A DNA stretch of 64,000 nucleotides from Seriola aureovittata (Eukaryota; Chordata; Actinopteri; Carangiformes; Carangidae): NCBI RefSeq assembly GCF_021018895.1, contig NC_079372.1:17230318-17294317 (forward strand), read 5' to 3'. Positions 10,787-22,374 of this stretch are shown here, one piece after another. The translations under genes were made by a program, and so were the position numbers. The first letter of the stretch is position 1, and each line of letters starts with the position of its first letter. The notes under the pieces were generated by a model. It saw nothing but the letters and a program-made list of their open reading frames with translations. It made no database searches and was not told where the DNA came from.

Positions 10787-13700
10787 ATGTCTTCAGCATA
10801 TAGGACCACCTCTTACAGTGTGAAGAGTTCCAACGCCCCACGGAGCTTCAGCAGCAGCTCCTATGCTGGACCAGGCGGTGTCACCTCCCGCAAGAGCTAC
10901 AGTGTCAGGAGTTCCTTTGGAGGAAGCAACAGGGGCTATGGAGGAGCTGGCATCACCAGCTCCTCTTCCTATGGCCTAAGCTCAAGCGCAGGCATGGGCA
11001 TGGGTGGTGGCTATGGTGGTGGCTTTGGTGGTGGCTTTGGTGGTGGCTTTGGTGGTGGCATGGTTGCTCAGGCCCCCATCACCGCCGTCACAGTGAACAA
11101 GAGCCTTCTGGCCCCCCTGAACCTCGAGATCGACCCCACCATCCAAGCCGTCCGCACCCAGGAGAAGGAGCAGATCAAGAGCCTCAACAACCGCTTTGCT
11201 TCCTTCATTGACAAGGTAACAGAGGCAGATACGTGTGTCTGTGTGCGTGTGTGTGTGTGTCAAATCCATTGGTCACAGAGGCACCAGTCTGTGCTTCATT
11301 CTTCTCTTCAAAAGTTCAGTCATGCTGTAGTCAAAGTGTTTCAGTGCTGTGAAATTGTTATGTAATATTGGATGTAGAGGCCCATATGTTTGCCACATGC
11401 TCTGTAATGCTGATTTCTTCACTTTGGCTGTGCAGAGAAAGTTGATTTATTCTCTCAACTTTCATCACCTCCCACAAATGCGGTCATGGCAGAAAAGAAT
11501 GAATGTGCTCAAACTTTAGGGTTATGCTCTTTATCTTTTGGCTCCGGCTGCCTTTTTTTTTTTATAGTGATGAAAAACAGACGTGCAGAATGGAGAGACA
11601 GAAAGACAAAGAGAGAGAGAGAGAAAGCTAAGGGTGTGTCAGGGCAGAGCTCAGGGCTTGTGATACGAGTTACCTTGGGACTGGTCCCTCCCTTCTCTGG
11701 GGTGTGGCTCTTTCTACTGCCCTGGTGGCCCCCACCCCACCCCTCCCCAACACACATACACACACACACACATACAGTCAGTATTCAGTGCCATCGTTAC
11801 CTTAATCACAATACTTTCTTTCACAGTGACCTATTTCATAAGAAGTGTCTTTTCATTGACTGACTTTTAATCATCATCACCATAATCGGCGTTAAAGTCC
11901 AGTATTTACGTAACACTCCTGTCCTTCAAGGCCTCAGCAGCGGGTTAATATTTAAAAAGGCCGGTTGGTTTCATGTTCTGGTCATTGCCAGCTGACTGGC
12001 TGCATATCAGCTCTCCTTCTGCATTCAGCGCAATGATTAAAAGAAGATGTAGTGCATGGAGTTTGCATACTTAAACACACAACGACAAACTCCTATTGCG
12101 TGTTATCTCATGGCGGCAGTAAATTTGGAGGCGCTTTTATTATCTGTATTTCCACCAGTTCAAACGAAGTTCTTGTTTAGATGTTACCTGTGGAGTGGGG
12201 CAAGGTCCACTGTGTCACATATCTGCTTTCACTATCTCACCTTTACTGTTCACAAAATATGCAAACTCCCCACCTGCTCATCCTCTACCTTCACATCTCC
12301 CCTCCTCCTCTCCTCAGCTGCTGCTGAAGGCCTCCACTTTCCCCGCTCCACCTCCAGCTCACTTTCTACTCTCCTGTCTTCACACCTATAACACAGTCAA
12401 ATATTTACTTCTCTGCAGCTGCCTGTGGATGTAACTTGGCTTCACCCCTCCCCCCCTCGTCTCTCCCTCTCTCTATTTGTCTTCTATGGCTGGGAACCTC
12501 GCTGTACAAAAACAGGAAGACATGGAAGATGAAGGGTTAACTAGCTCTGTTACTCCATCACAGGCTTTTTCCAACCTTGTCTTGTTCTCCCTCCCCTCTG
12601 CCTCCTGTCAGGATGCACATACGTCATGATGTTCTTCCTTTGGAAAAGCTCGGCCAGTTTTGAAACGCAGCCAAAAACAGCTCAGAGATCACCAAAGATA
12701 GATAAGAACAACAAAGACTGTAGACAATGAATAAACAAGAGGTGTGACAGGTTGATCCTGGGATTGATTATTTTTGTGTGATGTCATTGTATGGTGGCAG
12801 AGCACATTGCAGTTACACTACACTTCTAATGGGAATTTCATAATAATCTACAAGTAGTGACTATGAACATCTGTAACAGTATACAAGCATGTAAGTCATT
12901 GATTCTTTGTGCAGGCTTTTTGAGTGGTTTCTTACCTATTGATTGACTGATGTTCAAGTCCTCCAGTTATTCATTCAATATTATAACCTTCTTTTTTTTT
13001 TCCTCTTTCTGCGTCTTTCTCCGGCCATCAGGTCCGCTTCCTGGAGCAGCAGAACAAAATGCTGGAGACCAAGTGGAACCTGCTGCAGGGACAGACCACC
13101 ACTCGCTCCAACATCGACGCCATGTTCGAGGCGTACATCGGCAACCTGCGCAGACAGCTGGACAGCCTGGGCAACGACAAGATGAAGCTGGAGGCTGACC
13201 TGCACAACATGCAGGGCCTGGTGGAGGACTTCAAGAACAAGTGAGTGTGGACGGGGCAATGGGGGGAGGGGGGGATAAAAATCAACTGTTTTGCGTAGCA
13301 TCAGGCCTTATTCATCCCATAAGGAAGCATATGGGTCATCTAGGATTCACATTCTTCATTTAGATTGCACTGGAACATTACAGCAGTACACTGAGTTAAT
13401 CTTTTTGTGGACTCCTCCCTGCATCTGTCCATTGTCTTGCATCATACAAACTCGAGAGGATTACAACACTGAGAAAGCATGTTCTGAACACCCATTACAT
13501 TACATATGACAGGGAGGTAAAACTCATTTTACAGAGTGGGCTGTCAGGAAATCTCTCCATGGCTTTAGATAAGAAGACAAAAGCACGAATGTCTCGAACA
13601 CAACACAACACACAAACAACAGTGCCGCACATATTTGTTAGTTGTCCACAAACACATGGAGCGTATGGGCTGAGGAGCCCCCGAGGGAGAAATATCAGTA

Positions 13701-15626
13701 ACACCTCACGGGCTTGGCCCTGAGTCAACAGACAGTGTGAGACAAATGCCCCAGAGGAGGTAAAGAGTAAGTGATGGACTACTTGTGCCTCCTAGTGTTA
13801 CATCAGTGTATAAACACACAGAAGCATCAGATGTGATTTTCCTGAATATTCAAAATCTGATTTTTCCCTCTCAGGTATGAAGATGAGATCAACAAGCGCA
13901 CAGAATGTGAAAATGACTTCGTCCTCATCAAGAAAGTCAGCATCCTGATTTTTCTCAACTGCAAATTTTATGTCCTAATTGCATTTTCTTGAAGCATTTT
14001 CATTCTGTTCTGTCATTGAAGATGTAAATGTGCGTCAGTCCTGACAAACACTTCTCTTGCTTCCAGGATGTCGATGAGGCCTACATGAATAAGGTTGAGC
14101 TGGAGGCCAAGCTCGAGAGTCTGACAGATGAGATCAACTTCCTGAGGTCGATCTACGAGGAGGTACGGCACAAACTGAGCCATGTGTTTGTTTCATACTT
14201 TCCTTCCAGACATTAAAACTGCCAACCTCCGAACTGTTTGCTGCTTTCATCGGCATTATTTTTGATTTATCTATCCAGTCATAGCATGCTTGAGATGTTT
14301 GTGGTTATCATCTTGGAATAGTTGAACATCTGTTAAAAATCTTGACTCACTTCTTGTGCGATTCTTGAGGTTGGGTTGACTAATCTCTCTCTCTTTTTGT
14401 GTCGTTGTTTTTTTGTTGTTCTTCTTCAGGAACTGCGTGAGCTCCAGAGCCAGATCAAGGACACTTCAGTCATTGTGGAGATGGACAACAGCCGCAACCT
14501 GGACATGGACGCTATTGTGGCTGAAGTGAAGGCTCAGTATGAGGACATCGCCAACCGCACCCGTGCCGAAGCAGAGACATGGTACAAGACCAAGGTAATG
14601 GACGACTCTTACTTTAACCTTATGTCATTTTAAAAAACATTTTAATCACGGTGTGCTCATTAAGAGGCTTTCAGGTTTGTAATATGTTGTTTTGCTGATG
14701 TTCATGTAGTATGAGGAGATGCAGACATCCGCCAACAGATATGGGGATGACCTGAGAGCCACCAGGACAGAGATCGCAGACCTCAACCGCATGATCCAGA
14801 GACTGACATCAGAGATCGATGCTGTCAAGGGACAGGTATGAAAAATGTGTTTTGGCACAATGATATTTTGAGCTATTATATTATAGTTTATATTCTTAAA
14901 CAAAATCATCCAACAATCAGGAGAGTAGACAAAGTCTGATTTAAAAAAAAAAATAAAAAAATTTTCCAGCGTGCCAACCTGGAGGCCCAGATCGCAGAGG
15001 CTGAGGAGCGCGGTGAGCTGGCTGTGAAGGACGCCAAGCTCCGCATCAAGGACCTGGAAGACGCCCTGCAGAGAGCCAAACAGGACATGGCCCGCCAGAT
15101 CAGAGAATACCAGGACCTGATGAACGTCAAGCTCGCTCTGGACATTGAGATCGCCACATACAGGAAACTGCTGGAGGGAGAGGAAGACAGGCTGGTGAAT
15201 GGCATCAAGGCTATCAACATCTCCCAACAGAGCAGTAAGTCACTTTTGTTGACCCAGCTTTCATAGTTTGGATGTCTGTTTGGATTTTTGGATCCGTTTC
15301 AACGGATTCCACACATTTTAAAGTTTCCTCCAACCTCTCCTCTCTCAACAGCAAGCTACAGCGGTTTCCCCATGGACACCATGAAGAGTAGCTACTCCAG
15401 CGGGTACTCCAGCGGTTTTAGCGGTGGATATGGCAGCGGCAGTGCATACGGCAGCGGCGGTGGATACAGCAGTGGCAGTGGATACGGCAGCGGCATTGGC
15501 GGCTTCAGCGGCGGCAGTGCTGGCGGATACAGCACCACCCAGAGCAAGAAGAACGTCGTTATCAAAATGATCGAGACCAAGGACGGTAGAGTGGTGTCCG
15601 AGTCCTCTGAGGTCATTGAGGATTGA
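10787..15626 (+). CDS. krt8: Type II keratin 8 (krt8-type), complete, 8 coding exons
   Basis: Type II intermediate-filament protein that pairs with a type I keratin (normally K18-like) in the cytoplasm of epithelial cells. Coding exons are 10787-11215, 13032-13240, 13875-13935, 14067-14162, 14430-14594, 14710-14835, 14970-15234 and 15352-15626. Lengths are 429, 209, 61, 96, 165, 126, 265 and 275 bp, all with GT-AG introns, giving 541 aa. The start has A at -3 and follows a TATA-like box. The Ser/Gly head is residues 1-125. The rod starts at [18 protein letters not shown] (126-143) and ends at [11 protein letters not shown] (about 436). The Gly/Ser tail ends with [20 protein letters not shown]. 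The INIS.QS.TSY junction after the rod and this tail end match my memory of zebrafish Krt8. Exon 7 is 44 bp longer than the 221 bp seen in the neighbouring paralogue and joins rod end to tail start without an intron. That suits the K8 type. Confidence 0.93.
11006..11060 (+). repeat. krt8: 12-bp coding minisatellite in the krt8 head
   Basis: Four to five units of GGTGGTGGCTTT, coding Gly-Gly-Gly-Phe, the first with TAT and the last with ATG in place of TTT. Units differ by single bases. Replication slippage here would change head length in four-residue steps without breaking frame. Confidence 0.8.
11216..13031 (+). other. krt8: krt8 intron 1
   Basis: 1.8-kb intron with donor GTAACA and acceptor TTTCTCCGGCCATCAG. 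It holds a short GT run (about 11233-11260), a CA-rich run near 11750-11772 and pyrimidine-rich DNA at 12440-12480. I see no further exon or repeat family. First introns of keratin genes often carry enhancers, but no specific site can be named from sequence alone. Confidence 0.6.
13241..13874 (+). other. krt8: krt8 intron 2
   Basis: 634-bp intron between the exons coding coil 1B and the short 61-bp exon. Donor GTGAGT, acceptor TTTTTCCCTCTCAG. Nothing recognisable lies within it. Confidence 0.7.
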
Positions 15627-15726
15627 GCTGTCTAGTTTAGAGGTGTAGCTACCTGTCTGCTATGATCTCCTCTGCCTCTCCGGTAGTTTTATACTCACAG
15701 TTCACCCCCTCGCCCAAAACTTTCAT

Positions 15727-15732
15727 AATAAA
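15727..15732 (+). promoter_or_regulatory. krt8: Upstream polyadenylation signal of krt8
   Basis: AATAAA 101 bp after the TGA stop (15624-15626). If used it gives a short 3' UTR; the stronger candidate is the distal signal at 16214. Confidence 0.45.
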
Positions 15733-16213
15733 CAAGTGTGAAGTAAAATGCTTGCCAGCCACTCTCCAATACAGCCTAAACATGTTTTTTCATGAAACAG
15801 CAATGAACACTACCAAAGCCCTGAAAGGGACCAAAAGAATTTATGATCTGATGTATAACTGTCTGTACTAAAAGAAAAGTTTTGTCCTTGGAAAATGAGA
15901 TAAAAAAAAAAACTGGGCAAATTGCAGATATGAAAAAAACACTTCCTTGAAATCATTGCAACAGCTATTCTGTACACGAAGGGCTGTCACCTTCAAAACT
16001 GTGTTGCATCCAATGGACTGTGGCGTCAAAGGAATGTGAATGTACTGAAACAGTGCTCCAGTGTTGTTGGTCAACTAATGTCTTAAAATTGCCTGCTACA
16101 GTAGGTAGTGCATGTCTTCCCTATGCGTGTCCTGTAACTGAAACTGTTCGACCCCTTAGGAGGCTGCCCACATCATACTGTTGTCCTGAGGTGCTGTTTT
16201 TGCTACCAAACAA

Positions 16214-16219
16214 AATAAA
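16214..16219 (+). promoter_or_regulatory. krt8: Distal polyadenylation signal of krt8
   Basis: AATAAA followed within 10-40 bases by GT-rich sequence (atgtgtttac, gatgtgttag), the usual arrangement for cleavage. It would end a 3' UTR of about 600 bp. Confidence 0.6.
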
Positions 16220-16274
16220 AATGTGTTTACTGAAAAGAATACGATGTGTTAGTATTAATTTGAAATGATTACTC

Positions 16275-16309
16275 AAAGAAAGAAAGAAAGAAAGAAAGAA
16301 AAAAAAAAA
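16275..16309. repeat. (GAAA)n microsatellite
   Basis: About six GAAA units and then an A run, just past the inferred krt8 cleavage site. Confidence 0.9.
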
Positions 16310-16747
16310 TATCGAGAGAGTTATTTTCCCATTCAAGCGATTGGGAAAATGGTCTCAGACTTCTGAATACCACTGTATGTTTAGAAAGATGCATGTTTGT
16401 CATGTGTGAAAGTCAAAAATTAAACACGAGATTTCATTTTTACATCAAAGTCCAATCACATGGTTGATAGTGGCTGAAAGAAAGATAGTTGGCCATGAAA
16501 AGTGACACCTGTCATATGTGGTTTCTTGTGTGACTGATGATTTACCAGAATAGTATAAAATTATAAAGTGAATTGAAACAATACCACTTAACTGGACATA
16601 TTTGGGCAATTAAGTGTCACTAATACATTGCTCTCTAAACAAACACTAAGAAATATAAAAAACAGTTCGATACTATTATTTGTTTTTCGTTAATTTTATT
16701 TCTGGATTTAGACACTGGGTTTAAAATCAATTTCATTATGCAGAGAA

Positions 16748-16825
16748 TCAGAGAATACCAGGACCTGATGAACGTCAAAGCTGGCTCTGGACATTGAGAT
16801 CACCACACACAGGAAACCGCTGGAG
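16748..16825 (+). pseudogene. Relic of a type II keratin exon 7 (helix termination region)
   Basis: About 78 bp closely match the end of the keratin rod, coding [24 protein letters not shown]. The match is to krt8 at 15098-15176. One extra A in the aaag stretch (about 16777-16780) shifts the frame, and four or five substitutions include a loss of the Tyr codon (tac to cac). The ctggctctgg stretch matches the second keratin (40191-40205) better than krt8. No flanking exon sequence, splice sites or poly-A tail are visible, so it is either the last trace of a third keratin gene or a duplicated exon scrap. Confidence 0.85.
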
Positions 16826-17062
16826 TCTCAGCATGCAGAGAATAAAAACAAGTCCAAATATAGAAAAGTCTCATCCTGGGCATTGCCTCTGATATATGAT
16901 TGGCAGGTCATTGGCCTAATTGGCTTGTTAAGAGTTGAGAGAATGCTGACTTGTTGACCTCTAGGCTTGAGTATTGACCCTTGACCTTTTTCACCTCAGA
17001 GGTTTTGACTTGTCTAGGTAAGACTTGCATTTTTAAAAATGACTATTAGACAGCCCTGTGAC

Positions 17063-17185
17063 ATATTTAACCCTTTTCCACCAAGGAAGTTCAAGGGCCG
17101 GTTTGGAGCTGGTGCTGCTTCTTCGCGGTATGAACCAAGCCAAAGAACCGGCTCTCGGCCAGGAACACTGGTTTGAGAGCGGCAC
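17063..17185. repeat. Dispersed repeat fragment with CCGGTTTGGAGC / AAAGAACCGGCTC phrases
   Basis: Reads TTTTCCACCAAGGAA, GGGCCGGTTTGGAGC, AAAGAACCGGCTC, GGCCAGGAACACTGGTTT and TTTGCTGGTCT. I recall this phrase order from many teleost loci, as a MITE-like DNA element. The ends are not visible, so the family and boundaries are uncertain. Confidence 0.45.
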
Positions 17186-17270
17186 AGACACTTTGCTGGT
17201 CTAAAACTCTCTCATTCTCGCTCTCTCACCCCCCCTTCTCTCCCTTCGCCTTAACCCTTCTCCCTCATTT

Positions 17271-17293
17271 CTCTCTCTCTCTCTCTCTCTCTC
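17271..17293. repeat. (CT)n microsatellite
   Basis: CT dinucleotide run directly before an old repeat fragment that contains CAGGCAGATGGCC. Confidence 0.9.
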
Positions 17294-17385
17294 AACCTAA
17301 CCAGTCCAGGCAGATGGCCACGCACCACAGTTCTGTCAAGAGGCTTCTTCCCCTTAAAAGGGAGTTTTTTCGTCTCCACTGTTGC
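17294..17385 (+). repeat. Old dispersed repeat fragment (CAGGCAGATGGCC...AAAAGGGAGTTTTT type)
   Basis: The phrases AACCAGTCCAGGCAGATGGCC, CTTCTTCCCCTTAAAAGGGA and GTTTTTTCGTCTCCACTGT are shared, from memory, with a repeat that is very abundant in fish genomes. The copy is decayed and its element class cannot be told from this piece. Confidence 0.45.
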
Positions 17386-17399
17386 ATGGTCGGACCTGA

Positions 17400-18850
17400 T
17401 GGGTTTCTCAGTTTTGGTGATGGGGGGGGGTTACTGATCTGGTATTAATATGAAATGTGTTCAATAAAAATGCCCCAAAAAATGATGAATATATGATTTA
17501 TTATTTTAATTAACTTATTTTATTTTATTAATTTTCTTCAAAATTTTGGACATGAAATATGCTTGCAAAATCATTTAGAAGATCAATACCACTCACATAA
17601 ATGTCCTGTAATTACAAAGCTGCAGCAATGAGACAATTAGCTTAGTTCAGCATAAAGAGAAAGTTCTCACGTGTCCTCAAAAACAGTTGTCAGTTTTGGT
17701 CATGGAAAACACATGGAAAATGGGAGAAAAAGCAACAAGTCTTGGAAAATATTGTGTTGTCCTGGAAAATGATTTCAACATTCTTCTAATTTAGGGCAAA
17801 GTTATGTTCAGGATCATGTTGACGTTGAAATGGTAAGCTAGTTCATGGACGACAGTATTTTGAATAGGCTGCATGCGTGGAGGTTGGATGATTTACAACT
17901 GAAGTGGCCGAAACTCTGATAAATGTAAGTTACATTATCCTTTGAATGCACTTAAGTCACTGTTGGCTGCTAACTGTGGTATTTTTTTTTATTAAGTTTA
18001 TAGATTAACGTATTCCTCCCAACTTGCTTTAACCTGTTTAATAATGGGTTAGCATGTTTGGTTCAGTTGCTGAAGTTGACGGTGCTTGCTAGCTTGTTTT
18101 GCCTGTAGCTAAAGGTTTAAGGTTTGTGATTCAACCCTGGCTTGGAGCAAAGGTTTCAAATGAGTGTTGGACATAGCTGAGAGTTGATATAATCAATGGG
18201 AATCCGAGGTCAATTTGATGAATGGGAGCCCAACTCTTTGTTCGTCAAACATCAGCTAAATACTCGCTAACGGCAACCTTCATTTCTTATTACTAGTAAA
18301 GGGGTTAATGTGTGATAAACTGATAAGACCCCGCGGCAGTGAATAATCATTGCAAATTAGTCTTTGAGTCTTACATATAGCTTTAAAGTTGAGTCCAGAT
18401 TTATCAGTAGGGAAAATTGTAGGCTACTATTTGTATTATTGGTGTTTAGGACAGGCTAATTAGTTATTGGAGGTCAGGCAGCAATGGTTAAAATTCATAA
18501 AAAGAAGTCAGTCAGGTTATGAACTTATAATGATTTTAATTATTTAATTTAATTTTAACTTTATTTACATAGCAAAAGTTCTTGCGATCAATTTGTCATA
18601 ATTTCATAATTAATTAAGAATGTAAGAGATGATTTCATAGATAAGTATAGACTGCACTTATTTTAAATCAGACTTCCACAGATAGGAACGTATTGCTGAA
18701 TGGCATGATTTCTCTCTGTCCTGTCTTTGAAATGTCCTGGAAAATGACATCTAGAAGAGAGTGGGAACAGGAGGAAAATGCTAACCTTGCTCTGTTAGGG
18801 TACAGGGTATAGTCCTGCACATAACATGCTGATTGATTAAACAAATGATG
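17400..18850. other. Intergenic stretch, nothing recognised
   Basis: AT-rich, with scattered short homopolymers. The phrase ATTAGCTTAGTTCAGCATAAAGA at 17637-17659 is a possible trace of repeat family C. No exon signals are seen. Confidence 0.4.
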
Positions 18851-18975
18851 TGATTTTAGAGGTGCTGATAGGAAGATTTTGTAATCTTTGGACAGTCAGG
18901 CTAGCTGTTTCCCCAATTTCTATTATTTATGCTAAGTTAAACTAAGAATCTCTTGGCTACAACTGCATATAAGCC
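18850..18975 (+). repeat. Dispersed repeat, family C, short degraded copy
   Basis: Reads TTTTAGAGGTGCTGATAGG, ATTTTGTAATCTTTGGACAG, CAGGCTAGCTGTTTCCCC and TTTATGCTAAG, in the same order as the copies at 9205-9402 and 50145-50275. Confidence 0.6.
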
Positions 18976-19773
18976 TATAAATGTGTCCCATGCATCTTAA
19001 GGGGGACATGAACAATGAAGGCACGACAGTCTGGCCTATGGAGAATTTGCACTCTCCCTCACTAGCTGTGCCTGGTACTACTAGTGCACTGTACTGGCTT
19101 CCGAGTTTTCCTAAATGAACTGTGATTTGATTGTGACACTTTCCTGCAATTTCATTTTTATAGCACCAGTTTTTGACAGACCTGTAACATTAAACAGCTT
19201 GGCTGTGGCTTAATTATCTGGCCCTGTCTTACAGAGTTTTCATTACACTACTTATGCCATGTTTGTATTGCCATGGTAACCTTAGTGTCATTGAATTGTT
19301 GTATGGGGCTCTGTGGTCATCTGCATTATTTTGCCCCTAACATCCTGGCGTCTGGATTTCTATAAGAAAAGTCAGAATCAACTTGATTAATGATTTTTAA
19401 CTGTCATTTGCTGTCATAACTGCGGTATATGTATATGGATTGGGGGAAAAAGAGGACTCTGAATGTGGCCTGTATCTTAAATATTTTATTATCAATAAAA
19501 TATAGTCAGACAGCTTGAAATGTTGGTCCATTATTCCAACCACTGGAATGATAAAAGAGTAATGAGGTTATTTCTTCCTAAAATGTGTTAAAGTTATTTA
19601 AAGAAAAAATTGTTTTGAGAGGATGAAGTCACAAATGACCAAGTAAGGGTTTGTCTTGGTTACTCCTGGTAACTATGACACCCCAATAGGGATGTTCTGT
19701 AGAGCTCTGCTGTGATGGGCAGCTTCACTGTGTTTGTATTACCAGCATTTGGGTTACATAAGCACTTATATAA

Positions 19774-19789
19774 AATAATAATAATAATA

Positions 19790-19820
<31 letters not shown>
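19774..19820. repeat. (TAA)n microsatellite
   Basis: About 15 TAA/ATA units with one TAG interruption. The leucine-run open frame on the minus strand is an artefact. Confidence 0.95.
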
Positions 19821-19983
19821 GGCTGATAAACACATACACATAGACAGGTGAGAGTGAATGCAGAAAATATTAAAATATTTTTTCTCCCTTTTTTTCCAAT
19901 TATTTACCACCAGGGGGCAATATCTTACCACCTAAACTGCAGGCTGGGAGAAGAGCTGATGCCAACCACCCTCTGCGTGTCTG

Positions 19984-20182
19984 TAAGTGTACTTGTACTT
20001 CTATCTTTGTGAAGATCAGTTTGAGTTTTAGACCTTGGGAGTGAGGACATTTTGGGAAACTGAGCACATCGTGGACGGTCCTGTTTGTGGGTTAAGACTT
20101 GGTTTCAGGGTTCAGGTTAGAATTAGGTGTAGGTTAGGATTAGAGGTAGGCTTATAGGCTAGGGAATGCTTTATGAAGTAAT
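19984..20182 (+). repeat. Dispersed repeat (GTACTTCTATCTTTGTGA...GGGAATGC type), 3' end missing
   Basis: Begins GTACTTGTACTTCTATCTTTGTGA and continues with AGTTTTAGACCTTGGGAGTG, GAGGACATTTTGG, a GGTTAGGATTAG-type stretch, and GGCTAGGGAATGC. As I recall the full-length teleost element, the end mirrors the start (CACTAAGATAGAAGTAC), making it MITE-like with inverted ends. That right end is absent here. Confidence 0.55.
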
Positions 20183-20189
20183 AAAAACT

Positions 20190-22078
20190 CAGCTGTTAGT
20201 CCAAAATACAAAGCAACACAAAGCCTGCATGTGTTTTTACAGAGAAAAGTAAAGTTGTCATTAGGTTTTATTCTGAAAAGGAGCCATTGTAAAGATATGG
20301 CAAGCATGTTGATCTCGAACAAAGTCAGCCATAAAATCTTCTAAAAACAGCATCCATTTTGCAAACATGCAGCAAAGAAAGCTAGTAATGTGAACACTCA
20401 TCAATGAGACTAGCATCAGCGAGAGCATTAGTTCACTGTAAATATGCAGGGAATACTGCATACTGTTGCATCAGGCTTCAACAGCCCCTTTAGAAATGCC
20501 ACTGCAGTGAGACATTCTGAGCACAAAGTGTTTGTGTGTATGTGTGCCAGAGTGTGTTCACTTACTTGGCAGACTGGCTCTCAACACAGGTAGACGCATT
20601 GTCTCCCAACTTTCCCCCTGCAGATTCTCGAAGAATAAGTCCTTATCCGCAGTTGAAACTAGAAATGAAAAAGAAGGAAACCTTGTCTCACATCAGTCCA
20701 ATAGCAAATTTAATTGTATAATATGGTTTCCAAAAAAATGATTGCCCTTCAACGAGGAATACTCAGGAGGGTGGAGCAGTAATATCCACCATTTCAGCAT
20801 GTAGTAACCTGAGGGGGGGAACCAATTTTTGCTTTTCCACAAGATGGCACTATTGCGTTGTTGGATTCATCAGCACCCTGGACAACGTACTGTACAAGAG
20901 GTGCGTTTACATTTTGGTGCATTGTTTTATTTAGTATTGATAAAGAAATTTGTTTAATGGAGCTTAAATAGCAAAATACTATACAGCTATTCACTGCTAT
21001 TTCAAGGTGTGCAGATATGTGTGTATATGTATTTTGACCCAAGATATATCACATTACACTGTAACACTTTGCAGGGACCATTCAGTGTGTATGTGTGTGT
21101 GTGCTACACTTTATGATGCGTAAACCAGATGTAGCAGGTCCACCCAGACTGTCATCTGTTGATGCCATGTAAGTCTGATTCATAATCATTTATGGGCATG
21201 CAGAGTGGGCGAGGTATGAAAAGGGAGGAGAAAGTGCTAGTCTTTTCTTTTGTGTTCAAAGCCTGAATCATGCCCTGTGTCTGCTGGTCTTTGGACATGC
21301 ACAGATGTGCACAGCAATTTAACACAGTAACAAGAGGATGATGTTGTAAACAAGAATGCACTGATAATTGAAGGCCACACCCAGATACAAAAACATGTCA
21401 TTTAAAGTACAAATAAATCAGAAAATTATGATCCTGGTTTGATTTTGTTTCCTTCTCACTATTTCTCATAGCTCCTCTCTGTGCTTTCATACAAAGATGG
21501 TTATGTAGCTTCACATGGGCCTGTACTGTGGCGAAGTCCTCTTGTGAGTGCACTCACAAAAGTTACAACTTTTTTCATGTTGTAAATGTTGCATAAGATG
21601 TTATTGAACACAACAACAATGACTTCATGTAGGCATGACTGTCCTCTTTATCTTTACTCAGTAGTGGGCGTCATGGACTAAATAATAGCACCACCTAAAC
21701 ATTCTCTAACCACCTTTAAAAAAACAAATAAAAAAACAAAACAAATGTTATTTTCCAGGCACTTTAACGGTGCAGATTTACATGTTCACTCAATGAAACT
21801 GTAGTAGGAGCCAAGAAGCAGGAGAAACAAGCAGCTAGTCCTCACTTCTCATCCTGTTATGATAGTCGATGACAGGTGTTGTTATATGCATTTATTGGCT
21901 GTTGCAACAACAGTTCAGCAACTCTTCAACTTTCACCCATTGTATCGGGAGTTTTCAAACTAAAACAGGGCCAGCAGCATTTCCAAAACTCAAACTCTGG
22001 AGTAGTGTGACAGCAGGACGAGATGTAGGAAAAGAGATGTGTTTTAAAATAGTGTGGACATAGCCTTAGTTTATTCTG
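20190..22078. other. Intergenic stretch, nothing recognised
   Basis: No exon, RNA gene or clear repeat family seen. Short GT run at about 21087-21102 and A-rich run at 21717-21744. Confidence 0.4.
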
Positions 22079-22350
22079 TGCGGCACGTTGGTACAGTGGT
22101 GAGCACAGGAAGAATTTTCTGTCGGCTTTCTGCAGCCTTTCTGTTTGGAGTTTGCATGTTCTCCTTGTGCCTGTGTGGGCTTCCTCCCAAAGTCCAAAGA
22201 CATGCAAGTTCATTGATGACTCTAAATTGCCCGCAGGTGTGACTGTGAGTGTTAATGGTTGTTTGTCTGTATATGGCAGCCCTGTGATAGACTGGTGACC
22301 TTTCCAGGGTGTGCCCCACCCTTGCCAAATGTCATATGGGATTGGCTGGA
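22079..22350 (+). repeat. Dispersed teleost repeat, family B, longer copy
   Basis: Contains GGTACAGTGGTGAGCAC, GTTTGGAGTTTGCATGTTCT, TGTGTGGGCTTCCTCCCA, ACTCTAAATTGCCC, AGGTGTGACTGTGAGTG, CCCTGTGATAGACTGGTGAC and TTCCAGGGTGTGCCCC. This is the standard order of an abundant fish repeat, and it overlaps the shortened copy at 4605-4766. Its tail carries a local duplication and palindrome, listed separately. Confidence 0.7.
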
Positions 22351-22372
22351 GCCAATCCCAAATGTCATATGG
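22326..22372. repeat. 22-bp palindrome between 14-bp direct repeats
   Basis: CAAATGTCATATGG at 22326-22339 is repeated exactly at 22359-22372. Between and overlapping them, GGGATTGGCT-GG-AGCCAATCCC (22338-22359) is a perfect inverted repeat with a 2-bp spacer. It probably arose by a local duplication in the tail of the family B repeat. Confidence 0.9.
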
Positions 22373-22374
22373 AT

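Noticed and set aside
14646..15227. 193-codon minus-strand open frame
   Set aside because: It lies antisense over krt8 exons 6 and 7 and owes its length to the coding pattern of the true + strand exons.
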